64,000 nucleotides of DNA from a cyanobacterium endosymbiont of Epithemia clementina EcSB (GCF_029919255.1 NZ_CP123991.1:2457833-2521832); one strand, 5' to 3'. Positions 49,128 through 60,600 are shown, numbered from the stretch's first letter. Translations and numbers: made by a program. Notes: a model not told the origin generated them from the letters alone.

Positions 49128-50465
49128 CTAATTGGTCACTGTTGAATATGAGGTTAATTCTTCTTCAGAAGCAAGATTAACTCGACGGAGATTAGCCCCT
49201 AATTGGCGTAACTTTCTCTCTAAATTATCGTAACCACGATCTAAATGATGCAAACCCTGTACTAAGGTCTTTCCTTGAGCTGCTAAGCCCGATAATACTA
49301 AGGCAGCGGAAGCCCGTAAATCCGTTGCCATGACTGGCGCACCAGAAAGAAAAGGAACTCCCCGTACTAAAGCAATGTTACCTTTAACGCGGATATCTGC
49401 TCCCATTCGTTGGAGCTCTGCCACATGCCGCAGACGATTTTCAAATACAGTTTCGGTAATAACACTATTGCCTTCACTTAGGGTTAATAAAGCCATAAAT
49501 TGGGCTTGCATATCAGTAGGAAACCCAGGAAAAGGTAAGGTTTCAATGTCAGTTGCCCGTAACGGTGCAGGAATTAAACGTAAGCGATTAGGCTCTTCAA
49601 TAATCACCTGGGGTCCAATAGCTCGCAATTTAGCAATAGCTGAAGCTATATGCTCAGGAATTACGGGAAATAGACTGATTTCAGATTGAGTAATAGCTCC
49701 AGCAATTAAAAAGGTTCCTGCTTCAATACGATCAGGAATAACACAGTAGTCTGTACTATGTAAACGCTCAACCCCAGAAATAATAATCTTATTAGTTCCT
49801 GCTCCTTGAATTTTAGCTCCCATAGAACAACAAAAATTTGCTAAATCAATAATTTCCGGTTCTTGGGCCGCATTTTCAATGATAGTTTCCCCATCGGCTA
49901 AAGTTGCTGCCATTATAATTGTTTCTGTGGCACCAACGCTCGGATAGTCTAAATAAATCTTTGCTCCCGTTAAGCGATTACGACTCCCTTTAACACAGGC
50001 ATGGACTTCTCCATGTTCAATACGAACGTCAGCGCCCATGGCTTGTAACCCTCGTACATGAAGATCTACTGGTCTGGCTCCGATGGCACAGCCCCCTGGT
50101 AATGGTACACGAGTCATGCCCAAACGGGCTAATAATGGACCTATAACGAAGAAACTTGCCCGCAGTTGGGATACCAATTCATAAGGTGCTTGGGATTTGC
50201 CAATACTTCGAGCATTGATCTCTAAAATGTTACCGTTTCTTTGAAGTTTAACTCCTAAAGCCGCTAAAACCTGGGTCATGCGGTTAACATCAACTAAGGA
50301 AGGGAGATTTCTCAAGCGACAGTCTCCAGAACACAAAAGAGAACCTGCCATCAGGGCAAGAGCAGAGTTTTTAGCTCCACTAATGATCACTTCTCCTTTT
50401 AGAGGAGTTTGACCCTGAATTTCTAAAACCGTTTGCTGTTTTTCAAGATGAGAGAGCATGGACAT
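49128..50465 (-). CDS. murA: UDP-N-acetylglucosamine 1-carboxyvinyltransferase
   Basis: First committed step of peptidoglycan synthesis (transfer of enolpyruvate from PEP). The 445-residue protein has [20 protein letters not shown] (with the catalytic lysine at residue 32 and asparagine 33), [18 protein letters not shown], the loop cysteine C126 in [36 protein letters not shown] and [20 protein letters not shown]. Motifs and length are normal. Its retention shows that the endosymbiont still makes a cell wall. The start may be ATG 50465 or 50459. Confidence 0.96.
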   Translation of the reverse strand: MSMLSHLEKQQTVLEIQGQTPLKGEVIISGAKNSALALMAGSLLCSGDCRLRNLPSLVDVNRMTQVLAALGVKLQRNGNILEINARSIGKSQAPYELVSQLRASFFVIGPLLARLGMTRVPLPGGCAIGARPVDLHVRGLQAMGADVRIEHGEVHACVKGSRNRLTGAKIYLDYPSVGATETIIMAATLADGETIIENAAQEPEIIDLANFCCSMGAKIQGAGTNKIIISGVERLHSTDYCVIPDRIEAGTFLIAGAITQSEISLFPVIPEHIASAIAKLRAIGPQVIIEEPNRLRLIPAPLRATDIETLPFPGFPTDMQAQFMALLTLSEGNSVITETVFENRLRHVAELQRMGADIRVKGNIALVRGVPFLSGAPVMATDLRASAALVLSGLAAQGKTLVQGLHHLDRGYDNLERKLRQLGANLRRVNLASEEELTSYSTVTN

Positions 50466-50706
50466 TAAGATAAAGTTGATCTTTATGATTGTTTTTTTTA
50501 AAAACTATACAAAGATTATAGTTTTTAATTAAAATTCGTCTACAATTTAACCTTAAATAACCCAAAAAGTCTAGGTTAACTCTTAATATATCCGCTTAAA
50601 CTTGGCAAAAGAGGCAAAAAAAGAGTAGAGTATTGATAATTATGGGTTTTAATTCTTGACTTAATTAGCCAAATTAGTTAACCTTAAAAGGCAACTGCGT
50701 CAAATT

Positions 50707-50790
50707 GCGGGACTGGCGGAATTGGTAGACGCGCTAGATTCAGATTCTAGTGTCCGCAAGGACTTTCGGGTTCAAGTCCCGAGTTCCGCA
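50707..50790 (+). tRNA. tRNA-Leu (CAG)
   Basis: Class II tRNA of 84 nt: acceptor GCGGGAC/GTTCCGC (one G-U pair), anticodon arm CTAGATTCAGATTCTAG with anticodon CAG, variable arm TGTCCGCAAGGAC, T arm CGGGTTCAAGTCCCG, discriminator A. No CCA encoded. Intact. Confidence 0.95.
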
Positions 50791-50827
50791 TCAGATTAGG
50801 ATCGAGGTAAATATTTAAAGATCCCCA

Positions 50828-51634
50828 ATGATTACTAGTATTAAGAACCCTCTTGTTAAGCAGATCAAGAAGTTACATCGTACTAAGGGACGGCGTGAAC
50901 AAAACCTATTGCTTTTGGAAGGGACTCACTTATTAAGGACGGCTTGTCAGACCAATTGTTCCCTGGTGACATTATGTTTTACGGAACAATGGCAAGTTCG
51001 TAATCCTCAATTATGGACAATTGCATCTCAAAAGGCGCAACGTATCGAACTCGTTACCACAGAAGTGCTGCAGTCAATGACAACTACTGTTAAGCCTGAT
51101 GGCGTAGTTGCAACCATGGTTTCCCTTAAACAGCCAGAATCAGCGATCACTAATTTTCAGTTGGGTTTAATCTTAGAAAGACTACAAGATCCAGGGAATT
51201 TAGGAACGATTATTCGGACTGCAGTGGCTACCGAAGTTAATGGAATCTGGCTAACTGATGACAGTGTTGAAGTTGATAATCCGAAAGTCTTAAGAAGTTC
51301 TGCAGGTGCTTGGTTTCATATTCCTATGATAGTGAGTTTTGATTTGTCTACTGTCATTAAAAACTATCAACAGAAAGGTGTACAAGTCATTGCAACTTTA
51401 CCAACTGCAACCCAACCTTATTGGGAAATAGATTTGACTCAACCTACTCTAATTTTATTGGGAAATGAAGGAGCAGGGTTATCCCAAAAATTAGTAGCTT
51501 TAGCTGATAAAATTGTTAGCATTCCTTTAGGAAAAAGAGTCGAGTCATTAAATGTAGCTATAGCCTGTGCTGTACTTTTGTATGAAGGAAAACGACAACG
51601 AGTTAACAGAAAAATATCTTCTATGCTGAACTGA
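50828..51634 (+). CDS. SpoU/TrmH-family RNA 2'-O-methyltransferase
   Basis: A 268-residue enzyme of the SPOUT class. N-terminal substrate-binding part (ITSIKNPLVKQIKKLHRTKG, then LLLEGTHLLRTA). C-terminal knot: motif 1 LERLQDPGNLGTIIRTAVAT, motif 2 LILLGNEGAGLSQKLVALAD, motif 3 IPLGKRVESLNVAIACAVLL. The exact target (rRNA G2251 type or tRNA) cannot be told. It directly follows tRNA-Leu (38 bp). Confidence 0.92.
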   Translation: MITSIKNPLVKQIKKLHRTKGRREQNLLLLEGTHLLRTACQTNCSLVTLCFTEQWQVRNPQLWTIASQKAQRIELVTTEVLQSMTTTVKPDGVVATMVSLKQPESAITNFQLGLILERLQDPGNLGTIIRTAVATEVNGIWLTDDSVEVDNPKVLRSSAGAWFHIPMIVSFDLSTVIKNYQQKGVQVIATLPTATQPYWEIDLTQPTLILLGNEGAGLSQKLVALADKIVSIPLGKRVESLNVAIACAVLLYEGKRQRVNRKISSMLN

Positions 51635-52016
51635 GTCTACTAAGTCAGTATCTAACAACTCCTAAAACTATTAGGTTAACTGCATTTTAAAATTACACGG
51701 CAATAATTTTAGTCTTTCCAGGTTTTTTATAAAGTCATCACAGCTACTCTCGAAAAGCCATTATTTTTTCTTAAAATTGTCCTAATTTATTTTCGGCAAA
51801 TGTCCTTGGTTCTATCCGTTAAATGTTTTCAAGTGTTCCTAATTTAATTTGAGTAATATTGAAAATTATCAACTTGAACTAACACCATATCTTAGCATAT
51901 TAGAGTAGTAGAAAAGATTTTATACATAAATAGTTATTTAAGCTCATTTTTGTCAACTATAAACTTTAAATACTTCAAGAATCAATCGTGTTTACTCGGA
52001 CATACAGATAGTAAAT

Positions 52017-52063
52017 ACTACATCATTGATTAACCTGAATTTAAGGTTAATCAATGATGTAGT
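52017..52063. repeat. perfect inverted repeat, 20-nt arms, 7-nt spacer
   Basis: ACTACATCATTGATTAACCT and its exact complement around GAATTTA, about 380 bp from the nearest gene end. No T-run follows, so a terminator role is unlikely. Confidence 0.9.
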
Positions 52064-52607
52064 TTAATGCAAGCCAACGCAGTTGGCTACCATACCATTT
52101 AGTTGGTCATCAGCGGCAAAACTTTTATAACAACGCAAAAGTATGACTTTAATCGTTTAAAACGGCGATAATACACTTCTAACCCATAGATTTTCGCAGA
52201 TAAACAACAAATCTACCTTTTTATATTTTAATGCTGCTTTAGTCTATTCCAATCAAATAAAAGGTAAATCTTTCTAAGTTATATTTGGGAAATTTTTTAC
52301 TTAAAAAGCTGGAAAATAGAGGATTTGTTATTCTCCTAAGAGAAACTATCAAAATTTCATATACGAGATAAATTCGAGAAAGAGCTATCGAAAAAATAGT
52401 ATTTTTTATTTAAATAATTTGATCAGTAGTAAAGCAAGAATAAAGGAATATTTTTTAATAGTTAATCGAGGTGTTGGGGGTAAAGGCTACTCTATCTTGA
52501 CTTTTAATAAACTGTAAATCTAAAAAATGGGCTAATCCTGTCTAAAATTGTAATGATTTTTTTCTGTTCTAACTATGTCCAACATCCCCTGCTGTCTGAG
52601 TTCATGT

Positions 52608-52651
52608 TTCAATCCTCACTTTTAACAAAATTGTTGGAAGTGAGGATTGAA
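52608..52651. terminator. inverted repeat TTCAATCCTCACTT / AAGTGAGGATTGAA
   Basis: Fourteen-nt arms about 16 nt apart, lying about 90 bp past the 3' end of ribBA (which is on the minus strand). It could terminate that transcript, but it is farther than usual. Confidence 0.35.
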
Positions 52652-52737
52652 CAAAAATCCTATTTGCCCACATTTTAGAAGATAAGAGGACTGTTAAAGT
52701 GTTAAGTATTTTACACAGCCTCTCAAGAATACTCTTT

Positions 52738-54411
52738 CTAATAAAAACTGTATATAGTTTGCATTTCTAAGTTTGTCAAATATTGAGAGGGTTTTTGAGT
52801 CGCAGGGAAAGTATGACGATCTAATTGAACTTGCAACCCTAACATTGGATCATCCCCTGATGAAATGAGAAATTCTAGACGTTGGATACTCTTCCAACCA
52901 GAAAGTTCATCAAGGATCTCAGCTATTGCCTGTAAATAAGGATGTTTTGAGTTTCTATACCAGTGAGGATTAACCATTTTTCCTTGTTCAAACCCTAGAT
53001 GAAAAATCAAGGAAGGACTACCAAACAAAGCAATTGCGACAGGTCTAACTTCTTCCTGTAAAAATAATTGAGCTGAACGTCCTAACTTTCGTAGTTTCTC
53101 TAAATTAACATAACGTTCTTTAGCTGAGCTCTCCTTGATTTCCCAATCAATAGCGACTGTTATTAAATAAGTATTTAATAATAAATGCCCTAATTTGTCA
53201 GCTTTTGTTGCTAAATAACTGGAATTATAATTATTAGATTCAATTAATAAAGGAACTCTATCTACTACTTCTAAACCGTATCCTTTCAGACCAGCAATTT
53301 TTCGGGGATTGTTCGTAATCAAACGAATTTGTTCAATACCCAAATCATTTAACATTTGTGCTCCCATACCATAATCGCGTAAATCAGCCGGAAACCCTAA
53401 TCTTTCATTAGCTTCCACCGTATCGAGTCCCATATCTTGTAAGGAATAAGCTTTTAATTTATTAACTAACCCAATACCTCGCCCTTCCTGGCGTAAATAA
53501 ACGACGACCCCTAACCCAGCCTCCTCAATCATTTTCAAGGCGGTTTGCAGTTGCATCCGACAGTCACAACGTAGTGATCCTAAGGCATCCCCTGTTAAAC
53601 ATTCTGAGTGCATTCGCACCATGACCGGTTGATCCATAAACTGTGCGGGATCTCCCTTAACAATCGCTATATGTTCAGTTCCATCGAGAACATTACGATA
53701 GGCATAAACCTGAAATGTCCCAAATTTACTGGGAAATTGACAGACTGTTTCCCGATAGACAAAGCGATCATGTTGAAGACGATAACTGATTAAATCAGCA
53801 ATGCTAATGAGTTTTAAATGATGTTTTTGGGCATACTCGAACAGTTGAGGGAGTCGTGCCATAGAACCGTCAGAGTTTTGAATTTCGCAGATTACCCCAG
53901 CTGGATATAATCCTGCTAACCTCGATAAATCAACGGCTGATTCCGTATGGCCAGCACGTTTAAGAACACCCCCTTCTTTGGCTCGGATCGGAAAAATATG
54001 CCCTGGACGGGTTAAGTCGTCAGGGTGGGTATGGGGGTTAATTGCTACTTGGATGGTACGGGCACGATCATCAGCAGAAATACCCGTCGTTACCCCCAAA
54101 TGGGGTGCAGCATCAATACTGACGGTAAAGGCAGTTTGATTACTATCAGTATTTTTTGTAACCATCAGGGGCAAATCTAAGGAATCGAGGCGTTCCCCCA
54201 TCATGGCTAAACAAATTAACCCCCGTGCCTCTACTGCCATAAAATTAATCATATTCGGAGTAGCAAATTGGGCAGCACAGATTATATCTCCTTCATTTTC
54301 TCGATTTTCGTCATCTACTACCACAACGGAGCGACCGGCTTTAATATCAGCTAAAGCAGCATCGATAGAATCAAATTTGGTACTTGAGTTTGATGAAGCG
54401 TCCACAGGCAA
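52738..54411 (-). CDS. ribBA: bifunctional DHBP synthase / GTP cyclohydrolase II with C-terminal extension
   Basis: Makes both precursors of riboflavin: 3,4-dihydroxy-2-butanone 4-phosphate (N-terminal domain, [47 protein letters not shown]) and 2,5-diamino-6-ribosylamino-pyrimidinone phosphate (GTP cyclohydrolase II, zinc site [47 protein letters not shown]). Residues about 400-557 form an extra domain found in cyanobacterial RibBA, of unknown role. All catalytic motifs are intact. With ribF it keeps flavin synthesis going. Confidence 0.95.
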   Translation of the reverse strand: MPVDASSNSSTKFDSIDAALADIKAGRSVVVVDDENRENEGDIICAAQFATPNMINFMAVEARGLICLAMMGERLDSLDLPLMVTKNTDSNQTAFTVSIDAAPHLGVTTGISADDRARTIQVAINPHTHPDDLTRPGHIFPIRAKEGGVLKRAGHTESAVDLSRLAGLYPAGVICEIQNSDGSMARLPQLFEYAQKHHLKLISIADLISYRLQHDRFVYRETVCQFPSKFGTFQVYAYRNVLDGTEHIAIVKGDPAQFMDQPVMVRMHSECLTGDALGSLRCDCRMQLQTALKMIEEAGLGVVVYLRQEGRGIGLVNKLKAYSLQDMGLDTVEANERLGFPADLRDYGMGAQMLNDLGIEQIRLITNNPRKIAGLKGYGLEVVDRVPLLIESNNYNSSYLATKADKLGHLLLNTYLITVAIDWEIKESSAKERYVNLEKLRKLGRSAQLFLQEEVRPVAIALFGSPSLIFHLGFEQGKMVNPHWYRNSKHPYLQAIAEILDELSGWKSIQRLEFLISSGDDPMLGLQVQLDRHTFPATQKPSQYLTNLEMQTIYSFY

Positions 54412-54506
54412 TTGAAGTATTGATAGAGTTTTTAGTTAATAGTTCTATTTTGACATTTTCACCAATGAACTATTAAAATCTGTTGTCTTGACATGGTCTA
54501 AAGTCT

Positions 54507-54929
54507 TTAGAGATCTTCGTCTGCAATTGGATTATGGTTTTCAACCGAAGAAATCGCCTGAGTGACACTTTCAGGGAAGATAACCACCAATCTCCTCTTA
54601 TCCATGCGATCCAATTCTGTTTAAATATCCACAATTTCACCTAAAACCGCTTTATTCTGAGCTTCAAGATTGTTCCGTTAAATTTTTTTAATAAGAGAAT
54701 CGACAACTCCCCCGTGATTACGTCCACATTCAAAATCATTTTCCTTAAGAAGAGTGCGGTTAAATACCTGAGCGGCAATTTTCTCCTGGGGGTTCCTGGG
54801 AGAAACAACAAACCTAATACGGAGGCTGCTACATTAGTAGATAACTCTTAACTGAGGAAAACGTGCAGACGGCAGCTTTTTGTACACCACAAATAAACAA
54901 TCTAATTTGAAGTCAAATGCTGAGCCCAT
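54507..54929 (-). pseudogene. dead conserved gene of unknown function
   Basis: From ATG 54929 the frame reads MGSAFDFKLDCLFVVYKKLP SARFPQLRVIY, two stops, then after a frame change AAQVFNRTLLKENDFECGRN, HGGVVDSLIKKI, stop, NLEAQNKAVLGEIVDI, stop, ELDRMDKRRLVVIFPESV, TQAISSVENHNPIADEDL and TAA at 54507-54509. It is co-linear and easily followed, so loss is recent. Family not recognised. It lies immediately upstream of ribBA. Confidence 0.7.
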
Positions 54930-55081
54930 TGTACAACAACCAGTATTATTAATACATGATTATTCATAAAAATCTTGTTAAATTACGACGTTACCTTATG
55001 ATAGAATCCTCTCTGTTGGTTTTATCTCGACATAGGTAGACGACTTTCGGACAACATTTTTTAAATATATTGACTATTCTT

Positions 55082-55783
55082 GTGCAAATTGATGTTATAA
55101 CCTTATTCCCTGATTTTTTTACTTCCCCTCTTCAAGAGGGACTCTTAGGAAGAGCTTTGGTTAAAGAGATTGCCAGAGTTAATCTCGTCAATCCTCGCAG
55201 ATTCGCTCTTGATAAGCACCATCGCGTAGATGATGAACCCTACGGAGGAGGAGTAGGAATGCTTCTGAAACCTGAGCCTATTTTTGCGGCAGTAGAGTCT
55301 TTATCCGTATTGGCCAAACCCAATATCATTTTACTGACTCCTCAAGGACAACCTCTTAACCAACCCTTACTACGAAAATTAGCCACTGAGTATAATCAAT
55401 TGATTCTCATTTGTGGCCATTATGAAGGAGTGGATGACCGTATTCGCCACTTAGTTGATCAAGAAATTTCTTTAGGAGATTTTGTTCTAACCTGTGGAGA
55501 AATTCCCGCATTAGCTTTAATTAACGGAGTCGTTCGTCTTTTACCTGGAACAGTCGGTAAGATTGAATCTCTTAAAGCTGAGAGTTTTGAAGCTGGGCTA
55601 CTCGATTATCCCCAATATACTCGTCCCCCTATTTTTCGGGGTTGGGAAGTTCCTGAAGTGTTAAGATCAGGAAATCATCAAGCGATTGAACAATGGCGTT
55701 ATCAACAACAACTTCAAAGAACTCAAGAACGCCGATCTGACTTGTGGGAAAAATGGTTAAAATCTTCTCAAGGCAATAAATAA
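55082..55783 (+). CDS. trmD: tRNA (guanine-N1)-methyltransferase
   Basis: Methylates G37 of tRNAs to prevent frameshifting. The protein starts, by family comparison, at GTG 55082 (VQIDVITLFPDFF); a TTG at 55070 is also in frame. It has GLLGRALVKEIARVNLVNPR, the YGGGVGMLLKPEP loop, LLTPQGQPLNQPLLRKLATE, ICGHYEGVDDRIRH and the SAM-knot signature DFVLTCGEIPALALINGVVR LLPG. It ends with the tRNA-binding helices. Length about 233 residues, normal. Confidence 0.95.
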   Translation: MQIDVITLFPDFFTSPLQEGLLGRALVKEIARVNLVNPRRFALDKHHRVDDEPYGGGVGMLLKPEPIFAAVESLSVLAKPNIILLTPQGQPLNQPLLRKLATEYNQLILICGHYEGVDDRIRHLVDQEISLGDFVLTCGEIPALALINGVVRLLPGTVGKIESLKAESFEAGLLDYPQYTRPPIFRGWEVPEVLRSGNHQAIEQWRYQQQLQRTQERRSDLWEKWLKSSQGNK

Positions 55784-56709
55784 ATCCAAGATCAAGACTT
55801 GAATTGAATTGGTTTGATCAACTGCCCCAATAATTATGATAACAGTCTAAATCGAATTTAGTCTATTGATATTGACATTTTTGAAGATTTTCTTGAGATT
55901 ATCCTAAATAGAGTTCCGTTCACACTGCATCACTTTTAGTCCATTTTACCTCCTGGGCAAACTTTTTGATAAAATTAGTTGAAATATGACAAGGATAGTG
56001 GGCAGATAACCAGAAATTCGTCCCCTGAGTCATTTCCCACTAAAAGAAAAGTTAACACCAATGTTTTAGCGGTCATCAGTATCTACTTATTCATAGGAAC
56101 TACAATCAATTTATTCTGGAGTTCAGAATGGGAAAGTGAATGATTTTAATGAGAGCAAACAAGTAGAATGAGTCCTAAAACACTATAATTATCACTGATA
56201 ACTTTGGATTTGTTCACAAAACTCTCGACTAGTAAAAATTTAGTAAATTTTCTGGGCAGTCATCAGAAAGTAACAGAACTATTTCTCATTTCTAAGTAGT
56301 TTTTAGTTCATTTAAAGTTCATTATTAAAAAATAAAGTATCTAAACAAGTTATTAAGTTTTGTTAGTTATTATCCAATTACTCAGTTAACAGTCAAAAAA
56401 TAGCTGTCAGAAATGTTCGATGAAACCTTTTTTTATTGTCGTCGATAAAACCTTGTGTATACAGTTCCTAAGTAATAGAATAGCCCGTCAAGTTAGAAGC
56501 CGAATCTTTGTTCATTTTTGGGATCAACAAAAAGGACTTCTTCTCACTCATATCTGACTGCTTCATCCCATTTATAACTAAAAAGGTGGCGCCAAATATA
56601 AAGTGTTGCTTATACATAAAATGTTGAAGTTATAAATTAGAGCTATTTTGTTGATTTTTTTCAAAGAAAGCTAAAATATTTCAAAAGACCTCCCATTTCC
56701 ATAATATAA
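55784..56709. other. decayed intergenic DNA between trmD and the DUF39 gene
   Basis: No intact gene apart from the fossil at 55815-56033. The last 200 bp have a purine-rich AAGGTGGCGCC stretch and TTTATAA-like sequences that may hold the next promoter. Confidence 0.45.
55815..56033 (-). pseudogene. small dead gene of unknown function
   Basis: From ATG 56033 the frame reads MTQGTNFWLSAHYPCHISTN FIKKFAQEVKWTKSDAV, stop, TELYLG, stop, SQENLQKCQYQ, stop. The open start has the composition of a true protein. Not recognised. Confidence 0.45.
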
Positions 56710-56715
56710 TTGGCT

Positions 56716-57930
56716 ATGCGTACTATTCAAGAAATTAATGAAAAAATCCTTCGCCAACAGGTGGTGGTGTGGACTGTCGAAGAACTGAAAACACGAGTAC
56801 AAGATAGTAGTGTAGAACAAGCGTTTGAGGAAGTAGATGTTATTTGTACGGGAACTTTTGAACCGATGGAATCTTCCGGAGCAATTATTAACCTAGGCCA
56901 TACAGATCCCCCTATTAAAATTCGTCAATGTTGGCTTGAGGGAATTCCAGCCTATGCAGGATTTGGAGCGGTGGATTTATACTTAGGCGCAACGGCGATG
57001 ATTGATTATGCTGTTACTGGAGAAGGAGCTGATGGAGATAATCGTCAGGGAACAGCTATATCAGAACGAGGCGGGGGTCATGTTATTGAAGATTTAATTG
57101 CTGGTCAACCCGTTTCTTTACGGGCGGTTGGCCAGGCGACTGATTGTTATCCTAGAACTTCTTTTGAGACCACTATTACCCGTGAGACTATTAATCAATT
57201 TTATTTGTATAATCCGCGCAACCTATATCAGAATTTTATTGTGGGGGTTAATGGAGGTGATCATTCCCTCTATACTTATCTTGGCCCTTTGCAACCAGAA
57301 TTAGGCAACGCAGTTTATTCTAATCCAGGGGCGATTGGACCGTTAATTAATGATCCTAACTTAGAAGTGATTGGCATCGGAACCCGTATTTTCCTTGGTG
57401 GTGGTATTGGTTATATTGCTTGGGAAGGGACTCAACATTTTCCTTTACAAAAACGTTTACCTAATAAAACTCCTATTGGCCCGGCAGCTACTTTAGCCTT
57501 GATAGGAGATGCTAAAGAAATGTCATCCAAATGGGTTCGGGGGTGTTACTTCCACAAGTATGGCCCGTCTTTAATGTTGGGAGTAGGAATTCCCTTACCG
57601 GTTCTTTCTCCCGACGTAATTAAACATTGTGCAGTTAACGATCAGGAAATTGTTGCTCCTGTGGTCGATTTTGCTATTCCCCGTCGGGTTCGTCCTACCT
57701 TTGGTTTAGTTAGTTATGCTCAACTCAAAAGTGGAAAAATAAGCATTGAGGGGAAAACAGTTCGAGTTGCTCCTTTAGCCAGTATTTCTCGTTCTCGGCA
57801 AGTTGCCCAAGAACTTAAGCAATGGATTAAAGCAGGAGAGTTTACCCTAACCGAACCCGTGGTTTCTTTACCAAAAAATCGGGCTTTTATTCCTCAAGAT
57901 TTATGGGGATCTCGTATTAGTCTGGATTAG
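56716..57930 (+). CDS. homocysteine biosynthesis (DUF39/HcyBio) protein
   Basis: A protein of about 404 residues from ATG 56716 (a TTG six bases earlier is in frame). The sequence RTIQEINEKILRQQVVVWTV, DVICTGTFEPMESSGAIINL, GHTDPPIKIRQCWLEGIPAY, GFGAVDLYLGATAM, GGGHVIEDLIAGQPVSLRAV and GRDIGIGTRIFLGGGIGYI-like later motifs match the HcyBio family, implicated in forming homocysteine from aspartate semialdehyde and a sulfide donor. An iron-sulfur partner protein is often linked but is not adjacent here. Intact, so the symbiont probably still assimilates sulfur into methionine. Confidence 0.88.
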   Translation: MRTIQEINEKILRQQVVVWTVEELKTRVQDSSVEQAFEEVDVICTGTFEPMESSGAIINLGHTDPPIKIRQCWLEGIPAYAGFGAVDLYLGATAMIDYAVTGEGADGDNRQGTAISERGGGHVIEDLIAGQPVSLRAVGQATDCYPRTSFETTITRETINQFYLYNPRNLYQNFIVGVNGGDHSLYTYLGPLQPELGNAVYSNPGAIGPLINDPNLEVIGIGTRIFLGGGIGYIAWEGTQHFPLQKRLPNKTPIGPAATLALIGDAKEMSSKWVRGCYFHKYGPSLMLGVGIPLPVLSPDVIKHCAVNDQEIVAPVVDFAIPRRVRPTFGLVSYAQLKSGKISIEGKTVRVAPLASISRSRQVAQELKQWIKAGEFTLTEPVVSLPKNRAFIPQDLWGSRISLD

Positions 57931-57938
57931 ATGGGAGC

Positions 57939-57962
57939 AGAGACGTTGCAAGCAACGTCTCT
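57939..57962. terminator. bidirectional terminator-like palindrome AGAGACGTTGC/GCAACGTCTCT
   Basis: Eleven-nt perfect arms around AA, between the convergent stops of the DUF39 gene and the glycosyltransferase. This AGAGACGTTGC-type hairpin is a familiar dispersed repeat in cyanobacterial genomes. Function as terminator is inferred from place and form. Confidence 0.6.
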
Positions 57963-58003
57963 ATAGTTTGGTATATATGGTGATACCTTCCTCAATGTAG
58001 AAT

Positions 58004-58963
58004 CTAGCTTCCCCACATTTTGACCATAATAGTTTCTGGTGGAATATCAGCTACCTTATCAGTAGAGGATTGAATGCCAATATAACGCTCAGATCCCAAT
58101 GGTAACAATTTTGTTGAGTCTGTAGGTCCAAACAAAGCAAAGGTATAAGTCCCTACCGCGACGGCTAACTGAAGAGGATCACTATCAGTACAGAGGATCA
58201 AATTAGCCCCTGCGATAATAGCTGCCAGTTTACCGACATCCCCAGGTCGAGTTACTTTGAGCATGGGATAATTTTCTTGCATCAAAATGGTTTGCTCCAA
58301 ATTATTGCTATCTTGCAATAACACTACTGATAAATTTGGCTGTTTTTGTTTAATACCATCGATAATAGTTCTCCATTGCTCAACTGGATAAATAGCTTTG
58401 GACTCTTGAGGAATTTGACTTGAACCATTATAGAGCAGCATATAACTATCTTTTAGGTCAAGTCGTCGCTGTTCAGCTCGCGCCCAATCAATATCTTCCG
58501 TTGGAACGGCAATTGTTAGGGGAGGACAGGAAGATTGAATCCCAAAACCGGTTAGCAGGTCGTGGGCAACATGAGAAGCGTACTGTTCTGTTTTAAGAGG
58601 AACAGGGTTAGATACTAACCAGGATGTTTGGCTTCGATACCCAACTCTTAAAGGAATGCCATTCAACCACAAAAGTAGGTCAATGGTCCACTTTTGTCCT
58701 AAATTAAGAGCGATATCATATTCGCGATCGCGGATCATACCCAAGACGTTCAAATAATCAGCTAATCCATTGCGATCTTGATAATCAAAAATGAGAATGT
58801 CATGAATACAGGGACACACCCGATAAGCCAATTTAGCACGGGGTTCAACCATGACATCAATTGTGGCGTTTGGATATTGGTTTTTTAGATCTTCGAGGGT
58901 AGGAAAAAATAAGATTTGGTCGCCAATTCCCCCAGGAACCAGGGCTAGTATTCGCATAGGCAC
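58004..58963 (-). CDS. family 9 glycosyltransferase (heptosyltransferase-like)
   Basis: A 319-residue enzyme likely transferring a sugar to a lipid A core or other cell-surface glycan. It resembles ADP-heptose:LPS heptosyltransferases: RILALVPGGIGDQILFFPTL near the start, NATIDVMVEP, the central acidic residue region YDIALNLGQK, and the C-terminal GDVGKLAAIIAGANLILCTD SDPLQLAVAVGTYTFALFGP with TD...H replaced by TDSDPLQLA, so the usual histidine is not present. It is a single gene without an LPS cluster. Substrate unknown. Confidence 0.85.
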   Translation of the reverse strand: MPMRILALVPGGIGDQILFFPTLEDLKNQYPNATIDVMVEPRAKLAYRVCPCIHDILIFDYQDRNGLADYLNVLGMIRDREYDIALNLGQKWTIDLLLWLNGIPLRVGYRSQTSWLVSNPVPLKTEQYASHVAHDLLTGFGIQSSCPPLTIAVPTEDIDWARAEQRRLDLKDSYMLLYNGSSQIPQESKAIYPVEQWRTIIDGIKQKQPNLSVVLLQDSNNLEQTILMQENYPMLKVTRPGDVGKLAAIIAGANLILCTDSDPLQLAVAVGTYTFALFGPTDSTKLLPLGSERYIGIQSSTDKVADIPPETIMVKMWGS

Positions 58964-60409
58964 GATCCTTCGGCTTAATCACAGCACAACAGATTCATTC
59001 TAAGGGAAGATTCCCCTAAATCCCTTATCTGTTCAGAATAAATTCTTTTTATCAGTAAAAGTTATTTCATTTTTACTCCCTAACTATAAGTTAGGCTTAT
59101 AGAAGCTGTCTAAATCTGTCATGTAGAAATTAGATAATATTAGTTTTAATATTTTGACTAAATTTATATTTATAGTGTTAAATACTTCACTCCGTTTAAT
59201 AAATCTAATTCTAGATTGAGGATCATCTACTATTTTTTCTAATCAAATTTTAAATAAAGTTAAAATAGTTTATTTTTTTTAAAATAGACCCAGCAGCAAT
59301 TTTTTTTATAAAAATTTAGTTCCTAAGAAACTTCATTAAACAAGTTAAATAACTATGAGAGATTTGCATTGAACAATAAAACTACCTATTTTAGGATTAA
59401 TTATTATTAATTCAATAGAACTTGCATAAAAGATTTTTTTTAAAAAATAAGTTTATCTATATAAATAAAAATGTATTAAAAGACTTCAAGTAAAAGTTGA
59501 ATTGACGTAATTAAAAATACTAAAAATATTGTAAAAAAACTAGGATTAATTGACAAAAAATAGAAGGGATTGTAAAAGGTTTAGTGCAATAGTTATAAAA
59601 AAACTTAGATATTGAAACGGTTGGCAATCAGTTGAATTAATGTACTTACAAAAAAGATTAATTATTATTAAGTATTAGTAGTTTTGAATAAAGGAGTGAG
59701 CATAAAAAATATAAAAATGGGAAGTTTTTATAAAAAAATAACTAAAATAGTTACAAGTTTTACAGAAAAAAATTACTAAAATGATGATTTCAGTTACGAA
59801 TACCAAAAATTTTTCAATAACTATGTGAATAAATTGATCTAATAAAGCAGACTAAATTAATAAGAAATCTTTTTTATGAACAAAAAGTAAATAATTAATT
59901 GAATTTTAAAAAAATAAACAACAGTTCAAAAAAAAAATTGGCTTAATAAAAATTAATATATCTTATTTAAAGATGAATAGGCTTGAAGTAAAAAATAAAA
60001 ATCTGAATTAATGATGTGCATAAAATATTATTTTTAATCTAAAATATAGAATTATTAAAATTTACACTTTTAATAATCTATTAAAATAGATAAAACTAAA
60101 TCTTCAGAACTATTTCGATTACTGGATTAGTATTCAAAATATTTATTGTGCCATCTTACCACAGAAAAGATATAAAAATTAGGTATTTTTTACAGAAATT
60201 ATTATCTATTTTCTCAGTAAAAGTAAAAGCTATTGACTATAAATTAAAGTTAGTCAAAAGTAGATCTTATTAAAATCAAAAAATATATCAATTTTCAATC
60301 TCAAGTTTCTTGACTTTACATGTCACTAGTTAATTCTAGATCAATCTAATTGTTATTTAGATAAATGTGCAACATAAAAATAATTAGAAACTGCTAATTT
60401 TAGATGTAA

Positions 60410-60600
60410 GCTTGTCTAAAAGTTCAGTTAACAGAATTTAAAAAATAAGAATTATCAAAGTTTATTCGTGACTACAAACAATACTCAATGACGAGAACAA
60501 GACTAGAAATATTATGTTTATATACAAGGGTATGGAAAATTTTAAAATCTAAAAAAAAATGAATAATTCCGGATGTAACTAGTTTTTTTAAAAAAACTTA
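60410..60600 (+). repeat. dispersed repeat family A, copy 5
   Basis: Contains GTCTAAAAGTTCAGTTAACA, AGAATTATCAAAGTTTATTC, GACTAGAAATATTATGTTTA TATACAAGGGTAT and a terminal AGTTTTTTT/AAAAAAACT hairpin. Block order is that of copies 3 and 4; more diverged than the others. Confidence 0.5.

Larger units (their letters stand above)
51635..52737. other. 1.1 kb decayed intergenic region
   Basis: No gene recognised. Contains a perfect 20-nt-arm inverted repeat at 52017-52063 followed at once by a second short one (AGCCAAC, GCA, GTTGGCT, at about 52071-52090). A further pair TTCAATCCTCACTT/AAGTGAGGATTGAA lies near 52608-52651. Confidence 0.45.
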
